Part shown: one piece after another, positions 25,690 to 37,397 of the stretch | Position numbering within the stretch: position 1 is the first letter of the stretch | How the letters are laid out: every line of letters begins with the position of its first letter | From: Inia geoffrensis | Lineage: Eukaryota > Chordata > Mammalia > Artiodactyla > Iniidae | Assembly (NCBI GenBank): GCA_036417435.1 | Contig: CM070902.1 | Location: forward strand, 134,715,886 to 134,779,885 | Direction: 5' to 3' | Length of the DNA stretch: 64,000 nt | The notes under the pieces: model-generated | Database searches by the model: none | Told to the model about the DNA's origin: nothing | The model's input: the letters and a program-made list of their open reading frames with translations, nothing else | Made by a program: the position numbers and the translations under genes

Positions 25690-25790
25690 TGTAAGCTTGA
25701 TGGCAGAGAACATGCCCAATTTTTCTTATTGACAAAATCTAGCATGATAGTTTCTCAAGAAATATTTGATTAACTGAGGTGCATGGAGTG
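25690..25790 (+). repeat. L2-like 3' fragment
   Basis: Diverged L2-type end with gtaagcttgatggcagagaa, a catgcccaatttttc stretch and a final caagaaatatttgattaact. Confidence 0.5.
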
Positions 25791-26429
25791 TATTATTTAT
25801 TGGAGGCAGTAGTGCAGTAGTTAGAAATCACAGGTCTTGGGGACTCCAATATCAGTTCTGTATCTTTATTCACTAGCTGCTCTTACTTTTCTAAACCTGA
25901 TACATAAAATACAAATTTGCTATCTGTTGAGACAGAGTTACAGCAACTGACATATGATCTATTTCTACTCCTGATACTCCTGATTAATACCCAGGGTAAA
26001 CAAGAGAAGGCAGGCCACAAGTCCAGTCTCTTTATAAACAAGGCATCTAGGCCTCCAGGCCAACACATTAGTGATGCTCGCTGAAAGGAAGAATCCTTAT
26101 CTCTGGTATGTTTTCAGCAGGATGTCTCTGGTTTAAGGTTGCTTGTGAGACCTACAATCTATGTATTTATGAGGCATGGCTCCCTGAAGAATGTCATACA
26201 AGCTGCACAAAGCTCCAGATTAAAATGCACGTGTTCCATAGCTTAACTGCTCCTTGCTGTGTATGAGGTAAACTACAAACCTCCTTAGAGAGCTCACCCA
26301 TTACTCTGGGCCACAGAGTGTGTGCCACTATGAAAAGGAAAGACCTGGACATCTGGGACATCCAGACTGCTCCCTGCTTTGCTTGTGCCCCTTGATTGCT
26401 TGTATCTTTGAAATTATTAGTAAAGCTTG

Positions 26430-26605
26430 ACCTTGGGTAAGTTCTGTGAGGCTGCGAAACTGATTCAATAATACCAACTTAGCTTAGCTCACTACCTCAT
26501 GGAGTTCTTGTGAGGATTAAATGATTTAACACTTGTCAAGTATCTAGCATAATACCTGGCATATATTAAGTACTTAAAAGATTCACTATTGTTATTATTG
26601 GTAAT
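26430..26605 (+). repeat. MIR fragment
   Basis: 3' half of a MIR: cctcatggagttcttgtgag, gattaaatgatttaacactt, then agcataatacctggcatata and a (tta)n-rich end. Confidence 0.7.
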
Positions 26606-27011
26606 AATTAGTAATCGTAGTAGTATAGTACAGGTAGTAGAAGGAGCAGCAGTAGTTTGGTGGTACCAGGTGTGGGCTGAAATGACCAGTGGTTCTTTAC
26701 ACTGTATGTACCTATAAGTCTGTTCTATTATATACAATAGCTGCTGCTTGTAACTTTGTTTCCAACAGCTCAAGTGTATAATTCAACTTCGATTAGTAAG
26801 TCAACTATTATTTATTAAATGCTTATGGTATATCAGACACTTTTCTAAGCTTTATTTAAAATTTTTGCTATCAAGACAAGGCAAAATAAAATAAGTTAAT
26901 TACTTATTATTTACAAATGAGCTATAGTAGAGGAGACTCAGTCTCTGCTTTTGGAGTTTCTATGAACACCTGACCTTACTCACAGTCCCGTCTTATAAAA
27001 AATATTGGTCA

Positions 27012-27380
27012 CATGAGCTATAGACTGAATGTTTGTGTCCCCCCTCAAATTCATATGTTAAATCCTAATGCCTAACGTAGTGGTATTTGGAGGTGGGGCT
27101 TTGGGGGAGTGATGAGGTTGTGAGGATGGAGCCCTCATGAATGGATTGGTGCCCTTATAAAAGAGACCACAGAGAGCTCCCTTGCCCCTTCTGCCATGTG
27201 AGGACATAGTAAGAAAATAGCTATTTATGAACCAGAAAGGGGGCGAGGGTCCAGACACTGAAACTGCTGGTGTCTTGATCTTTGACTTCCAGCCTCCAGA
27301 ACTGTAAGAAATAAATATCTGTTGTTTATATAGCACCCAGTTTATGGTATTTTGTTATAGCAGCCTGAGTGGACTGAGAC
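27012..27380 (+). repeat. MaLR/ERVL-type solo LTR
   Basis: Near-complete LTR. It runs from actgaatgtttgtgtccccc through ggagccctcatgaatggatt and gcccttataaaagagacc to the end tccagaactgtaagaaataa, with an AATAAA-type signal followed by cccagtttatggtattttgt. No internal retroviral coding sequence adjoins it. The subfamily is not assigned. Confidence 0.7.
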
Positions 27381-28449
27381 AGCACGCAGTATCCATAACT
27401 GTAATGATCTTTCCCATGAGGAATATTTAATTCCCTTGAATAAAAATAAGGGATGTCCTTGCTTTTCCAGTGGCAACGGATTGTTAGATTACAAGGCCTG
27501 TAGCACCATCTCTGCTTCATTTTGTAAACATGCTTCCATCCCTCTGGAGAGGTTCCCTGGAGACCTCCTTATTCTCTAGATATATCCACGCCAGATGTTA
27601 ACCAGACAAGATGAACTTACAAGTGTACACCAGTCCCTTTTTGTTCATATGGGAGCAAATAAGTGAATGTATTCTAATTTCTGCATCACAGTTTTTCTTT
27701 CTATGTTATCTTTAGAAATGTGGAAGTTATTGAGAAAGAGATAAAGCCAATTAAAATATTTATTATAAAAATTATTATTGCTCGTATTTATTATATAAAG
27801 TAAGTGTGGTGAGAGATGGAAGGCAAATAAGCTAGCAGCTTGGGCTTATTAGGCAGAAAAATAACTCTCTATAAATTTTATGGTCTTGTTGGATATGCTA
27901 CAGTATACTATAATCTTGAAGACTTTTTTTTTTTATTATTCACAAAAGCTAGTAATTTCCAGGGACTTAAGTGTCAGTTGAGTGCAATAGTATAAATTTA
28001 TTAGAAACTAAATAAATTTATATAACATGAGTATTTTATGATTATAGCTGATGCCAAAAAATATGCAGAAATGTTTGTGTTCACATACATCTAAATGGAA
28101 AGAGGCTTCCATTTGCCTGTCTTTTACTACACTGGTCTCAACAGTTTCTCTGTTTTGAAGTGGGTGGAAAAGTGTTTCAAGTCCCTGACTGAAGCATCCC
28201 CTGATTGCCATGAAGCCAGAAGAGACATTAATGAATTACATCCTCCAAATAGGGTGTTTCCTTCATGAGTACAATTGAAGTGATTTATAAAACTTGTAAA
28301 AGTTGCCTATTTGGTACAGGGAAGGTATCAAATATAGAAATCATTTTTCATGTTGGGATATGTCAGGGGCAACTATTAGTCAGGAGGGGGCTCTAACACA
28401 GCGGATTATCTGGAAGGGATGTCCAAGGCAAAGCCTGACAAGCTGGATC
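27381..28449. other. Single-copy AT-rich DNA, no gene seen
   Basis: No recognisable gene or repeat. Only short random frames occur, the longest on the minus strand at about 28,008-28,211. Confidence 0.55.
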
Positions 28450-28461
28450 AGCTATGTGGAG
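28450..28461. repeat. Left copy of a target-site duplication
   Basis: The sequence agctatgtggag recurs exactly at 29,920-29,931 and encloses the composite L1 insertion between them. The match continues loosely into a T run on both sides. Confidence 0.85.
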
Positions 28462-29115
28462 TTTTTAAACATTGATTTTTATTGGAGTATAGTTGATTTA
28501 CAATATTGTATTAGTTTCTTCTGTACAGCAAAATGAATCAGTTATACGTATACATATATCTACTCTTTTTTAGGTTCCTTTCCCATATAGGTCAGTACAG
28601 AGTATTGAGTAGAGTTCCCTGTGCCATACAGTAGGTTCTTATTAGTTATCTATCTTATATAGAGTAGTGTGTATATGTCAACCCCAATGTCCCAATTTAT
28701 CCCCCCCATTCCCCCTTGGTAACCATAGGTTTGTTTTCTACATCTGTGGACTCTATTTCTGTTTTGTAAATAAGTTCATTTGTACCATTTTTTCAGATTC
28801 CACATGTAAGTGATATCATATATTTGTCTTTCTCTGTCTGACTTCCTTCACTCAGTATGACAATCTCTAGGTCCATCCATGTCACTGCAAATGGCATTAT
28901 TTTGTACTTTTTTATGGCTGAGTAATATTCCATTGTATATATGTACCACATCTTCTTTATCCATTCTTCTGTTGATGGACATTTAGGTTCCTTTTATGTC
29001 CTGGCTATTGTAAATAGTGCTGCAATGAACATTGGGGTGCATGTACCTTTTTGAATTACGGTTTTCTCCAGATATATGCCCAGGAGTGGGATTGCTGGAT
29101 CACATGGTAGCTCTA
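28462..29115 (-). mobile_element. L1 3' segment, minus strand, left arm of an inverted composite
   Basis: Begins with a T-rich tail, then tattggagtatagttgattt (reversed L1 3' end). It extends through the 3' UTR into the last part of ORF2, ending at catggtagctct. A reversed ORF2 C-terminal reading is present in pieces. The junction with the plus-strand segment is at 29,115/29,116. Confidence 0.9.
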
Positions 29116-29591
29116 AAACAAAAATAAACAAATGGGACCTAATTAAACTTAAAAGCTTTTGCACAACAAAGGAAACTGTAAACAAAATGAAATGACAATC
29201 CACAGAACGGGAGAAAATATTTGCAGATGAAGCGACTGATAAGGGATTAGTCACCAAAATATACAAACAGCTCATGCAGCTCAATATCAAAAAAACATAC
29301 AACCCAATTAAAAAATGGGTGGAATATCTAAATAGCTGTTTCTCCAAAGAAGACATACCAATGGCCAAAAAGCACATGAAAAGATGCTCAACATCACTAA
29401 TTATTAGAGAAATGCAAGTCAAAACTACAATGGGGTATTACCTCACACTGGTCAGAATGACCATTATCAAAAAGCCTACAAACAATAAATGTTGGAGAGA
29501 GAGTGAAGAAAAGGGAACTCTCCTACAGTGTTAGTGGGAATGTAAATTGGTATAGCCACTATGGAGAACAGTATGGAGGTTCCTTAAAAAG
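29116..29591 (+). mobile_element. Inverted L1 ORF2 segment, middle of the composite
   Basis: Plus-strand ORF2 tail from aaataaacaaatgggaccta to gaggttccttaaaaag. In L1 coordinates its right end falls about 9 bp before the 5' end of the minus-strand arm (agagctacc). The two segments together are therefore nearly continuous, as expected for twin priming with a 5' inversion. Confidence 0.8.
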
Positions 29592-29919
29592 ATATGTGAA
29601 ATCTAAAAAAATGGGTACAAATGAACTTAGAAGTAGTCACAGATGTAGAAAACAAACGTATGGTTACCAGGGTATAAGGTGGGGGAGGGATAAATTGGGA
29701 AATTGGGATTGACATATACACACTACCTTATATAAAATAGATAGCTAATAGATAACTAAGAACCTACTGTATAGCACAGGGAACTTTGTGTAATGGCCTA
29801 TATGGGAATAGAATCTAAATAAAGAGTGGATATATGTATAACTGATTAACTTTGCTGTACATGTGAAACTAACACAACATTGTAAATTAACTATACTCCA
29901 ATAAAAATTTTTTTTAAAA
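29592..29919 (+). mobile_element. Short L1 3' end, plus strand, right arm of the composite
   Basis: Starts at atatgtgaaatct in the L1 3' UTR and runs to the 3' terminus ctatactccaataaaaattt with a T/A-rich tail. It abuts the right copy of the 12-bp target-site duplication. It is about 330 bp and severely 5'-truncated. Confidence 0.85.
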
Positions 29920-29931
29920 AGCTATGTGGAG
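29920..29931. repeat. Right copy of a target-site duplication
   Basis: Exact copy of agctatgtggag found at 28,450-28,461. It directly follows the A-rich tail of the plus-strand L1 arm. Confidence 0.85.
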
Positions 29932-30559
29932 ATTTTGCCTCTGGCTGCTGTTACTCACCTTTTAGTTGTGCATGAGTCATTTTTGTGGTCACTAGATGGC
30001 AATATAACACCAATGAAAAAACTAGGAGCATCCATTTTCCCAGCTCCAAAGCAAGTATAATGTATGCTATGACAGTTTAAAGAAAACTGTCTTGAATGGG
30101 GTAATTGTGTACTGGAAGTAAAAAAAAAAAAAAAAAAATCAAAAGTACACCTAATTTAAAAAGAATAAAAGTGCAAACCCAGCTTACTTTCAAGAGTGAA
30201 CAAATTGTCTAACCACTCTTCTTTCAGCCTTCAGACAATTCAGGCTTGTAACTTGGTTCTTCTGTGTGGAATACACTGAAATAATCCTGTAACATTCTTC
30301 TTTCTTATTCTCTGAAGAATTTTTGATACCTCCCAGATGCAAGCAAAGCCTTTGAAGAAGCATGTTCATATGGAATTCTTTTAGTGTGTTTGTTTAGGGA
30401 CAAACAAAATAAGCTAATTTGGTAGTATATTGGAAGGTAAATGTGATGCAGAAATATAAAGTCATGAAGGGAGAGAAGCAGCACTGAGGAGGAATTTGCG
30501 ATTTTTAATGGTGCAGCAGAGGGCCTTATTGAGAGGGCAACATATGCCTGAAAACTTGA

Positions 30560-31250
30560 AAGAAATGAGGGAAAGAGCTGTGGGCAGAGAGGAGTAAGTA
30601 CAAAGCCCTGGAGCAGGAACACGTGTGGTGAGTTCCAGGAGTTGCATGGAGGCCAGCGTGGCTGGAGGGAATAGAGAAATTCAGGGGACTCATCACAGAG
30701 GTAGTGAATGTCAGACCACATAGGGCTTGTAGGCCCTTGAAATGTCAACTTGGTCTGAGCCAGGAAGCCATGAGCATTCTGAGTAGACATCGCTCTGGCT
30801 GTTGTGATAAAAGTTTTAGAGGATCAGAGAGGGAAGCTAGGAGACCAAAAATTCAGGGGAATATTGTGGACTTGGCAGTATTGAGAAGTAAAATTCAGGC
30901 TGGATTTTGAAGGTAGGGCCAACAGAGTTTCCTGATGGATTGGATGGGGCTTTTTTAAAGAGAAGAGGAGGTAAAGAGAGGAGGCGAATGACTGACAGAC
31001 ATTTGGTCTTACCAGCTGCAGGGCAGAGGAGCCACTAATTGAGATGAGCAAGACTGAGGGTGGAGTAGGCTTTTGGGGCAAGGACCAGGAGTTCAGTTTA
31101 GGACACATCAAGACTGAAGTGTCTGTTGGTCATCCAGAGGTCAATACCTTATTTTACTTGGTCTGTGTTGGAGGTATAAATTTAGGAACTGACATCATTA
31201 CCATTTCATGGTATCAAAAGAGGCAAGCTGGATGAACGAGTGGCTTAAGG
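30560..31250 (+). repeat. Old dispersed mammalian repeat, family not named
   Basis: The block has the wording of a common ancient mammalian interspersed repeat. It includes a ggaggccagcgtggctggag segment, then gtagggccaacagagtttcc, tgatggattggatggggc, and a ggaccaggagttcagttt end. Related pieces appear at about 39,170-39,430 and 40,150-40,290. I recognise the type but cannot assign a name with confidence. Confidence 0.45.
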
Positions 31251-31744
31251 GTCTATGAGGGGGAATGGAAGTCTTCTCTGAAAAAGTGACATTCCAGGAG
31301 GGATCTGAAGGATGAAGAAGTTAGCTGGGTGGAGAATAGTAGGAAGAAATCTCTCCCCTCAATTGCATCACTAATCTACTTATCCACTGACACAATGAAA
31401 AATGGAGGAACAGTCTAATGATGGACATTCTTTATTAGATACCAGACAAGGTTCTTGGAGTGAGAAGGCAGTTTTCCTTTAATAGATTTATGTACTTTCA
31501 ATGCAATATTAAAGTAGGTGGAATCCTAGAACATTTCCTGGTACTTCCTAAAGAATCTCATATAAAAATGAGGTGTGATCTTTATCGCTGAAAATGACTT
31601 TGTACATGTACATGTGGTAGGAGTAGAGATCTGAGGGCAGTTGTTACCAAGTGGTGGAAGCACATATTGTCTCTCTCACTGGGAAAAAAAGCATTCTGGG
31701 AACTTCATGTGTGCTCATCATCGTAGGTAATCAAGGAAGCAATA

Positions 31745-31965
31745 GTTTCTAAGAGCATGGGCCCTTAAGTCAGACCGCGTGGGGCTGAGTTCCAGGGCTG
31801 CCACTTATAAGTTGTGTAATTTTAAGCATGTTGTTTAAGCTTTTTGTGCTTTAGTGTCTGCCTTAGCAAAATAGGCCTAAAGCTGGTTTTGCCATGAGGA
31901 TCAGATAAGAATCTGATAAATTACTCAAAGTGCTTGGATGATAGTAAGGATTCAGTAGTAGTAAA
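31745..31965 (+). repeat. MIR, near full length
   Basis: All parts are in order: tttctaagagcatgggcc, gagttccagggctgccactt, ataagttgtgtaattttaag, and a tgccatgaggatcagataag to gcttggatgatagtaagg end. Confidence 0.8.
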
Positions 31966-32134
31966 GTAATTACACTTTTTATTCCTGTGAATCACCATGG
32001 AATTCATTTTTAAGATGAAGTATACAGAAGCAGTCAGACATATTTCTGGTTGAGAAAAATAGACTATATGGGATAATAAAATACCTATTTACCATCTACC
32101 ATGGGGTCTTAACTTAGACTCAAATAGCAAGACT

Positions 32135-32350
32135 GAAAAATAATGGCAGACATTTGTTGAGCACTTACTTCAAGTCAAGTACTATACATGCATTATCTTA
32201 TTTTATCTTTACAATCCTGTATGGTAGGTACAATTTATCCTATTTTATAGATCAGGAAACTGAGACTTGGAGTCTTAACTAACGGTATTGTACAAACCTA
32301 GTGAGTGGCAGGTCCATGATTTGAAAGAAGTTGTCATCTTTCAAGTTCTT
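32135..32350 (-). repeat. MIR fragment
   Basis: Reversed order: gcagacatttgttgagcact, actatacatgcattatctta, attttatagatcaggaaact, then a cctagtgagtggcaggtcc end. Confidence 0.75.
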
Positions 32351-33061
32351 CAAACCACTATTCCAGCTTTCTCCTTCTACAGAAATGATTTGTTTCATCA
32401 GATCACGTTTGAAGTGTACTGCTCACAACTGAAGGCTTTAACGTAGCAATTTACCTTTGAGGAGTAGGAAGCAGAAAACCACATGAGAACATACCGGTTA
32501 TTTCAAATGATAACATAGACAAATGCACTTTTTCCCCTTTTTTTTGCAGGAAGCAAGGTAATTATGTTTTAAAATTTGCTTCTGTGAAGATTTTGAAATG
32601 TGGGCAATTCTTTCATATCCACCTAACATTTCTAAACACAGCCAAACCTCTAAGACGTGGTTAGCCCAACGATGTCTGGAAGAGCTGAAGAGCCAGATTC
32701 TTCCTTTTTCTCCTTCACTTACGGTCAGTCCAGTTGTTTGAATGCCATAATAGCATTGAACAACAGCGATATGACCCCATTCACTGTCTTTATGTTTCCA
32801 GATATATTGGCTTGTAATCCAGTCTATATAGGTCCATTGAACTTGTATGTTATTATTTTCAACAGATGCCTTTAACTCCCTTCTGAAACCAGCCCAAATC
32901 CACATCTCTAAGCCCTCCTAGGCCTGGCTTAACGTAGGCTCTGCTGATATCACTACTGCATGGGAGTGAAATGTTGTCTGTATACTATTTAGCTGTTTTC
33001 CTTTGTTTTGGAAGCATTCCCAGTGCTTAAAGCTTACAGAACTTACAGCACTAATCTCGTT

Positions 33062-33104
33062 TCTAATGTAAAGGTTCTAATGTAAAGGTTCTAATGTAAA
33101 ATAT
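33062..33104. repeat. 15-bp tandem repeat, about 2.9 copies
   Basis: The unit ttctaatgtaaaggt starts at 33,062, 33,077 and 33,092. The last copy lacks the final bases. The copies are identical where they overlap, which suggests recent replication slippage. Confidence 0.9.
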
Positions 33105-33585
33105 CAAATTGTTTATTGCCCGTGAGATTAGAAATTCTAGGTAGATACTTATTGGTTAACTCTATGAATTATCCAGACAGGTTTCCAAGAAACAGCTCTA
33201 GGGCAAAGGGGAACATTGCTCACATTTTTCTCCTAGAATTACACGATTTGGGGTCCAAAAAGGCCACATTTTGGACTATATCCAAATCACCATGCACATG
33301 TTCCTTTTTTGACCAAAATTGCTCCAACACAAATCAAACTTAGAAACTTCCTATAGTTCCAGATGATCAGAATCTGAACATATCAAATTACCACTTCCCA
33401 CTGGAATTCATGCCAACTAGGGCCTGAACTTCTGCCCAAATAATACTTACTTTCTCCTAGTAAGTTCTGATTCCTGCACCTTGCCTATTGCCATTACTAA
33501 AGTGAAATTAAAGTGTTCAGTTTATTTACAGAGTTCCTGTCTTCATTTATTTTGTAGCATTCAAAGGGAGAAACAGAAAATGTTC

Positions 33586-34043
33586 TTTTTTTAAAAAAAA
33601 TTGAAGTACAGTTAATTTACAATATTGTGTTAGTTTCAGGTGTACAGCAAAGTGATTATATATATATATATATATATATATTTCAGATTATTTTCCATTG
33701 TAGGTTATTACGAGATATTGAATATAGTTCTCTGTGTTATACAGTTAATCCTTGTGGCTTATTAGTTTATGTATAGTAGTTTGTATCTGTCTATCCCATA
33801 CTCCTAATTTATTTCTCCCCCCACTCCCTTTCCTCGCTGGTAACCATAAGTTTCTCTATGTCTGTGAGTCTGTTTCTGTTTTGTATATAGATTCGTTTGT
33901 ATTATTTTTTAGATTCCACATATAAGTGATAGCGTATAATATTTGTCTTTCCCTGTCTGACTTACTTCACTTATTCTCTAGGTCCATCCATGTTGCTGCA
34001 AATGGCAATATTTATTCTTTTTTATGGTTGAGTAATATTCCAT

Positions 34044-34074
<31 letters not shown>

Positions 34075-35885
34075 ATATATATGTATATATATATGTATAT
34101 ATATATCTATATATCTATCATGTCTTCTTAAAACAATTGTCTGTCAATGCGCACTTAGGTTGTTTCCATGTCTTGGCTATTGTAAATAGTGATGCTATGA
34201 ACACTGGGTGTATGTATCTTTTCAAATTAGAGTTTCATCTTTTCTGGATATATGCCCAGAAGTGGAATTGCTAGGCCATATGGTAGCTCTACTTTTAGTT
34301 TTTTAAGGAACCTCCATATTGTTTTCCATAGTGGCTGCACCAATTTACATGCCCACCAACTGTATCAGAGGGTTCCTTTTTCTCCACACACTCTCCAGAA
34401 TTTATTATTCATAGACTTTTTGATGATTGCCATTCTGACTTGTGTGAGGTGATACCTCATTGTGGTTTTGATTTGCATTTCTCTAATAATTAGCAATGTT
34501 GAGCATTTTTTTTTCATGTGCCCGTTGGTCATCTGTATGTTTTCTTTGAAGAAATGTCTATTTAGGTCTTCTGCTCATATTTTGATTGGGTTGTTTGTTT
34601 TTTTGATATTGAGTTGTATGAGCTGTTTCCATATTTGCAAATATTTTCTCCTATTCCACAGATCGTCATTTCATTTTGTTGATGGTTTCTTTTGCTGTGC
34701 AAAAGCTTTTAAGTTTGATTTGGTCCCATTTGTTTATTTTCGCTTTTATTTCATTTGCCTTGGGAGACTGACCTAAGAAAATATTGTTATGATTTATGTC
34801 TGAGAATGTTTTGCCTATGTCCTCTCCTAGGAGTTTTAAGGTGTCATGTCTTATATTTAGGTCTTTAAACAATTTTGAATTTGTTTTGTATAAGGTGTGA
34901 GAGAGTGTTCTGTTTTCAGAACATGAGTTACATGTAGGTGTTCAGTTTTCCCAGTGCAACTTACTGAAGAAACTGTTTTTTCTCCATTGTCTATTCTTGC
35001 CTCCTTTGTCATAAAGATGGTTCAACATATGCAAATCAATCAATGTGATCGACCGCATTAACAAAAGACAAAAACTATATGATCGTCTTGATAGATACAG
35101 AAAAAGCATTTGATAAAAATCAACATCTGTTCATGATAAAAGCTCTCACCAAAGTGGGTATAGAGGGAACATATCTCAACATAATAAAAGCTATTTATGA
35201 CAAACCCACAGCCAACATAATACTCAACAGTGAAAAGCTGAAAACCTTTTGGCTAAATTCAGGAAGAAGAAAAGGATGCCCACTCTAACCACTTCTATTC
35301 AACATAGTATTGGAAGTCCTAGCCACAGCAATTAGACAAGGAAAAGAAAAAAAATATAAACAGATTGGAAGGGAATAGGTAAAATTGTCATTATTTGAAG
35401 ATGACAAGATATTCTAAATAGAGAACCCTAAAGACTCCACATAAAAACTATTAGAACTAATAAATAAATTCAGCAAGGTATCAGAATACAAGATTAACAT
35501 ACAGAAACCTGTTGCATTTCTTTACACTAACAATGAAATATCAGAAATGGAAAGTAAAAAAAAAAAATCCCATTTAAAATCACATCGAATAATACCTAGG
35601 AATAAACTTAACCATGGAGGTGAAAGACCTATATGCTGAAAACTATAAAACATTGATAAAGGAAACTGGAGATGATTCAAAAAAATGGAAAGATATCCCA
35701 TGCTCTTGGATTAGGAAGAACTAATATTGTTAAAATGGCCATACTACCCAAAGCAATCCACAGATTTAATGCAATATCTATCAAAATACCCATGACATTT
35801 TTCATAGAACTAGAACAAATAATTCTAAAATTTATACAGTTCCACAAAATATCCAGAATTGCCAAGGCAATCCTGAGGAAAGTTT
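33586..35885 (-). mobile_element. 5'-inverted (twin-primed) L1
   Basis: Minus-strand 3' part at 33,586-35,012: it has a T-rich tail, attgaagtacagttaattta, and expanded (TA)n tracts at about 33,656-33,682 and 34,044-34,115, and runs into ORF2. It then flips at about 35,013 to plus-strand ORF2. There, a broken reverse transcriptase region is seen as [20 protein letters not shown] and, later, SGRRKGCPL. The plus segment ends near 35,880 (ggcaatcctgaggaaag). In L1 coordinates the two segments are separated by about 170 bp, a deletion typical of twin priming. It sits on the left side of an older L1. No clear target-site duplication. Confidence 0.85.
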
Positions 35886-36512
35886 TTAGTTTGCTGTAGC
35901 CCCATTTGTTTATTTTTGCTTTTGTTGCACTTGCATGAGGAGACAGTTTGAAAAAAACATTGCTAAGACAGATGTCAAAAGCGTACTACCTATGTTTCCA
36001 TTTAGGAGTTTTATGGTTTTAAGATCTGACATTTAAGTCTTTAATCAATTTTGAGGGTGTTTTTTTTTTTTTGTATGGTGTGAGAAAGTAGTCCAGTTGG
36101 ATTCTACTGCACTTAGCTGTCCAGTTTTCCCAACAGCATTTATTGAGGAAGCTGTCTTTTCCCCATTGTATATCCTTGCCTCCACTGTTGTAGATTAATT
36201 GACCATATATGTTTCTTTCTGGGCTGTCTATTCTGTTCTATTGATCTATATACCTGTCTTTGTTCTAGTACCATTCTGTTTTGATTACTGTAGATTTGCA
36301 CATTTCAAACGGTAGTTTGAAATCAGAGAACATGATACTGCTACCTTTGTTCTTCTTTCTCAATATTATTTTAGTTATTCAGGGTCTTTGTGTTTCCATA
36401 CAAATTTTAGCATTATTTGTCCTAGCTCTGTGGTAAATGCTTTTGGAATTTTGATAGGGATTGCATTGAATATAGAGATTATTTTATCATCTAATTTACT
36501 TTTGATTCTTCC
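35886..36512 (-). mobile_element. Older L1, ORF2 fragment (part 1)
   Basis: Minus-strand ORF2 sequence from tgctgtagccccatttgttt to attttatcatctaattt and gattcttccca. It repeats the same L1 region as 34,700-34,990 with much more divergence, so it is a separate, older element. Its 3' end is missing, probably lost where the element at 33,586 inserted. Confidence 0.8.
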
Positions 36513-37397
36513 CAGTGTATTTTTTTTAATAGATCTTTACTGGAGTATAATTGCTTCACAATACTGTGTTAGTTTCTGTTGTACAACAAAGTGAATCAGC
36601 CATATGCATACATATATCATCATATCCCCTCCCTCTTGACCCTCCCTCCCACCCTCCCTATCCCACCCCTCAAGCCATCGCAAAGCACCGAGAGGATCTC
36701 TCTGTGTTATGCTACTGTTTCCCACTAGCTAACTATCTTACATTTGGTAGTGCGTATATGTCACTACTACTTTCACTTTGCCCCAGCTTCCTCCTCCCCT
36801 TCCAGTGTCCTAAAGTCCACTCCCTATGTCCACATCTTTATTCCTGCCCTGTCACACTGCACACAGGTCAGAATGGCCATTATCAAAAAATCTAGAAGCA
36901 ATAAATGCTGGAAAGGGTGTGATGAAAAGGGAACCCTCCTGCACTGTTGGTGGGAATGTAAATTGATACAGCCACTATGGAGAACAGTATGGAGGTTCCT
37001 TAAAACACTAAAAATAGAACTACCATATGACCCAGCAATCCCACTACTGGGCATATACGCTGAGAAAACCATAATTCTAAAAGAGACATGTACCACCGTG
37101 TTTATTGCAGCACTATTTACAATAGCCAGGACATGGAAGCAACCTAAATGTCCATTGACAGATAATTGGATAAAGAAGATGTGGTTCATATATACAATGG
37201 AATATTACTCAGCCATAAAAAGAAATGAAATTGAGTTATTTGTAGTGAGGTGGATGGACCTATAGTCTGTCATACAGAGTGAAGTAAGTCAGAAAGAGAA
37301 AAACAAATACTGTATGCTAATGCACATATATCGAATCTAAAAAAAAAGAAAATCATACTGATGAACCTAGTGGCAGGACAGGAATAAAGATGTAGAC
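36513..37397 (-). mobile_element. Younger twin-primed L1 nested in the older L1
   Basis: Minus-strand 3' UTR at 36,513-36,862 (ctttactggagtataattgc, and acaacaaagtgaatcagcca). It flips to plus-strand ORF2 C-terminal sequence and 3' UTR at 36,863-37,397. The plus part encodes the L1 Cys-rich end [19 protein letters not shown] and [15 protein letters not shown]. Both segments contain the caggaataaagatgt region, so the inversion junction carries an overlap of about 25 bp. Combined length is about 885 bp. Confidence 0.87.

Larger units (their letters stand above)
22241..27011. other. About 4.8 kb of mostly single-copy DNA, no gene seen
   Basis: No exon or conserved domain recognised. Positions 22,260-22,880 are relatively GC-rich and hold overlapping small frames of 60-95 codons on both strands without family resemblance. 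Positions 22,880-23,030 look like the end of an old dispersed repeat that I cannot name. A pure run of about 22 T residues starts at 24,806, without a recognisable element beside it. Confidence 0.5.
29932..33585. other. Mostly single-copy DNA with old repeats, no gene seen
   Basis: No coding gene recognised. A pure A run of about 18 lies at 30,121. The 161-codon minus-strand frame at 30,305-30,790 lacks domains and overlaps a dispersed old repeat, so I treat it as chance. MIRs, the old repeat and a 15-bp tandem repeat are listed separately. Confidence 0.5.

Noticed and set aside
30305..30790. 161-codon minus-strand open frame
   Set aside because: No domain, overlaps an old dispersed repeat, and has the hydrophobic/serine-rich composition common in chance frames.
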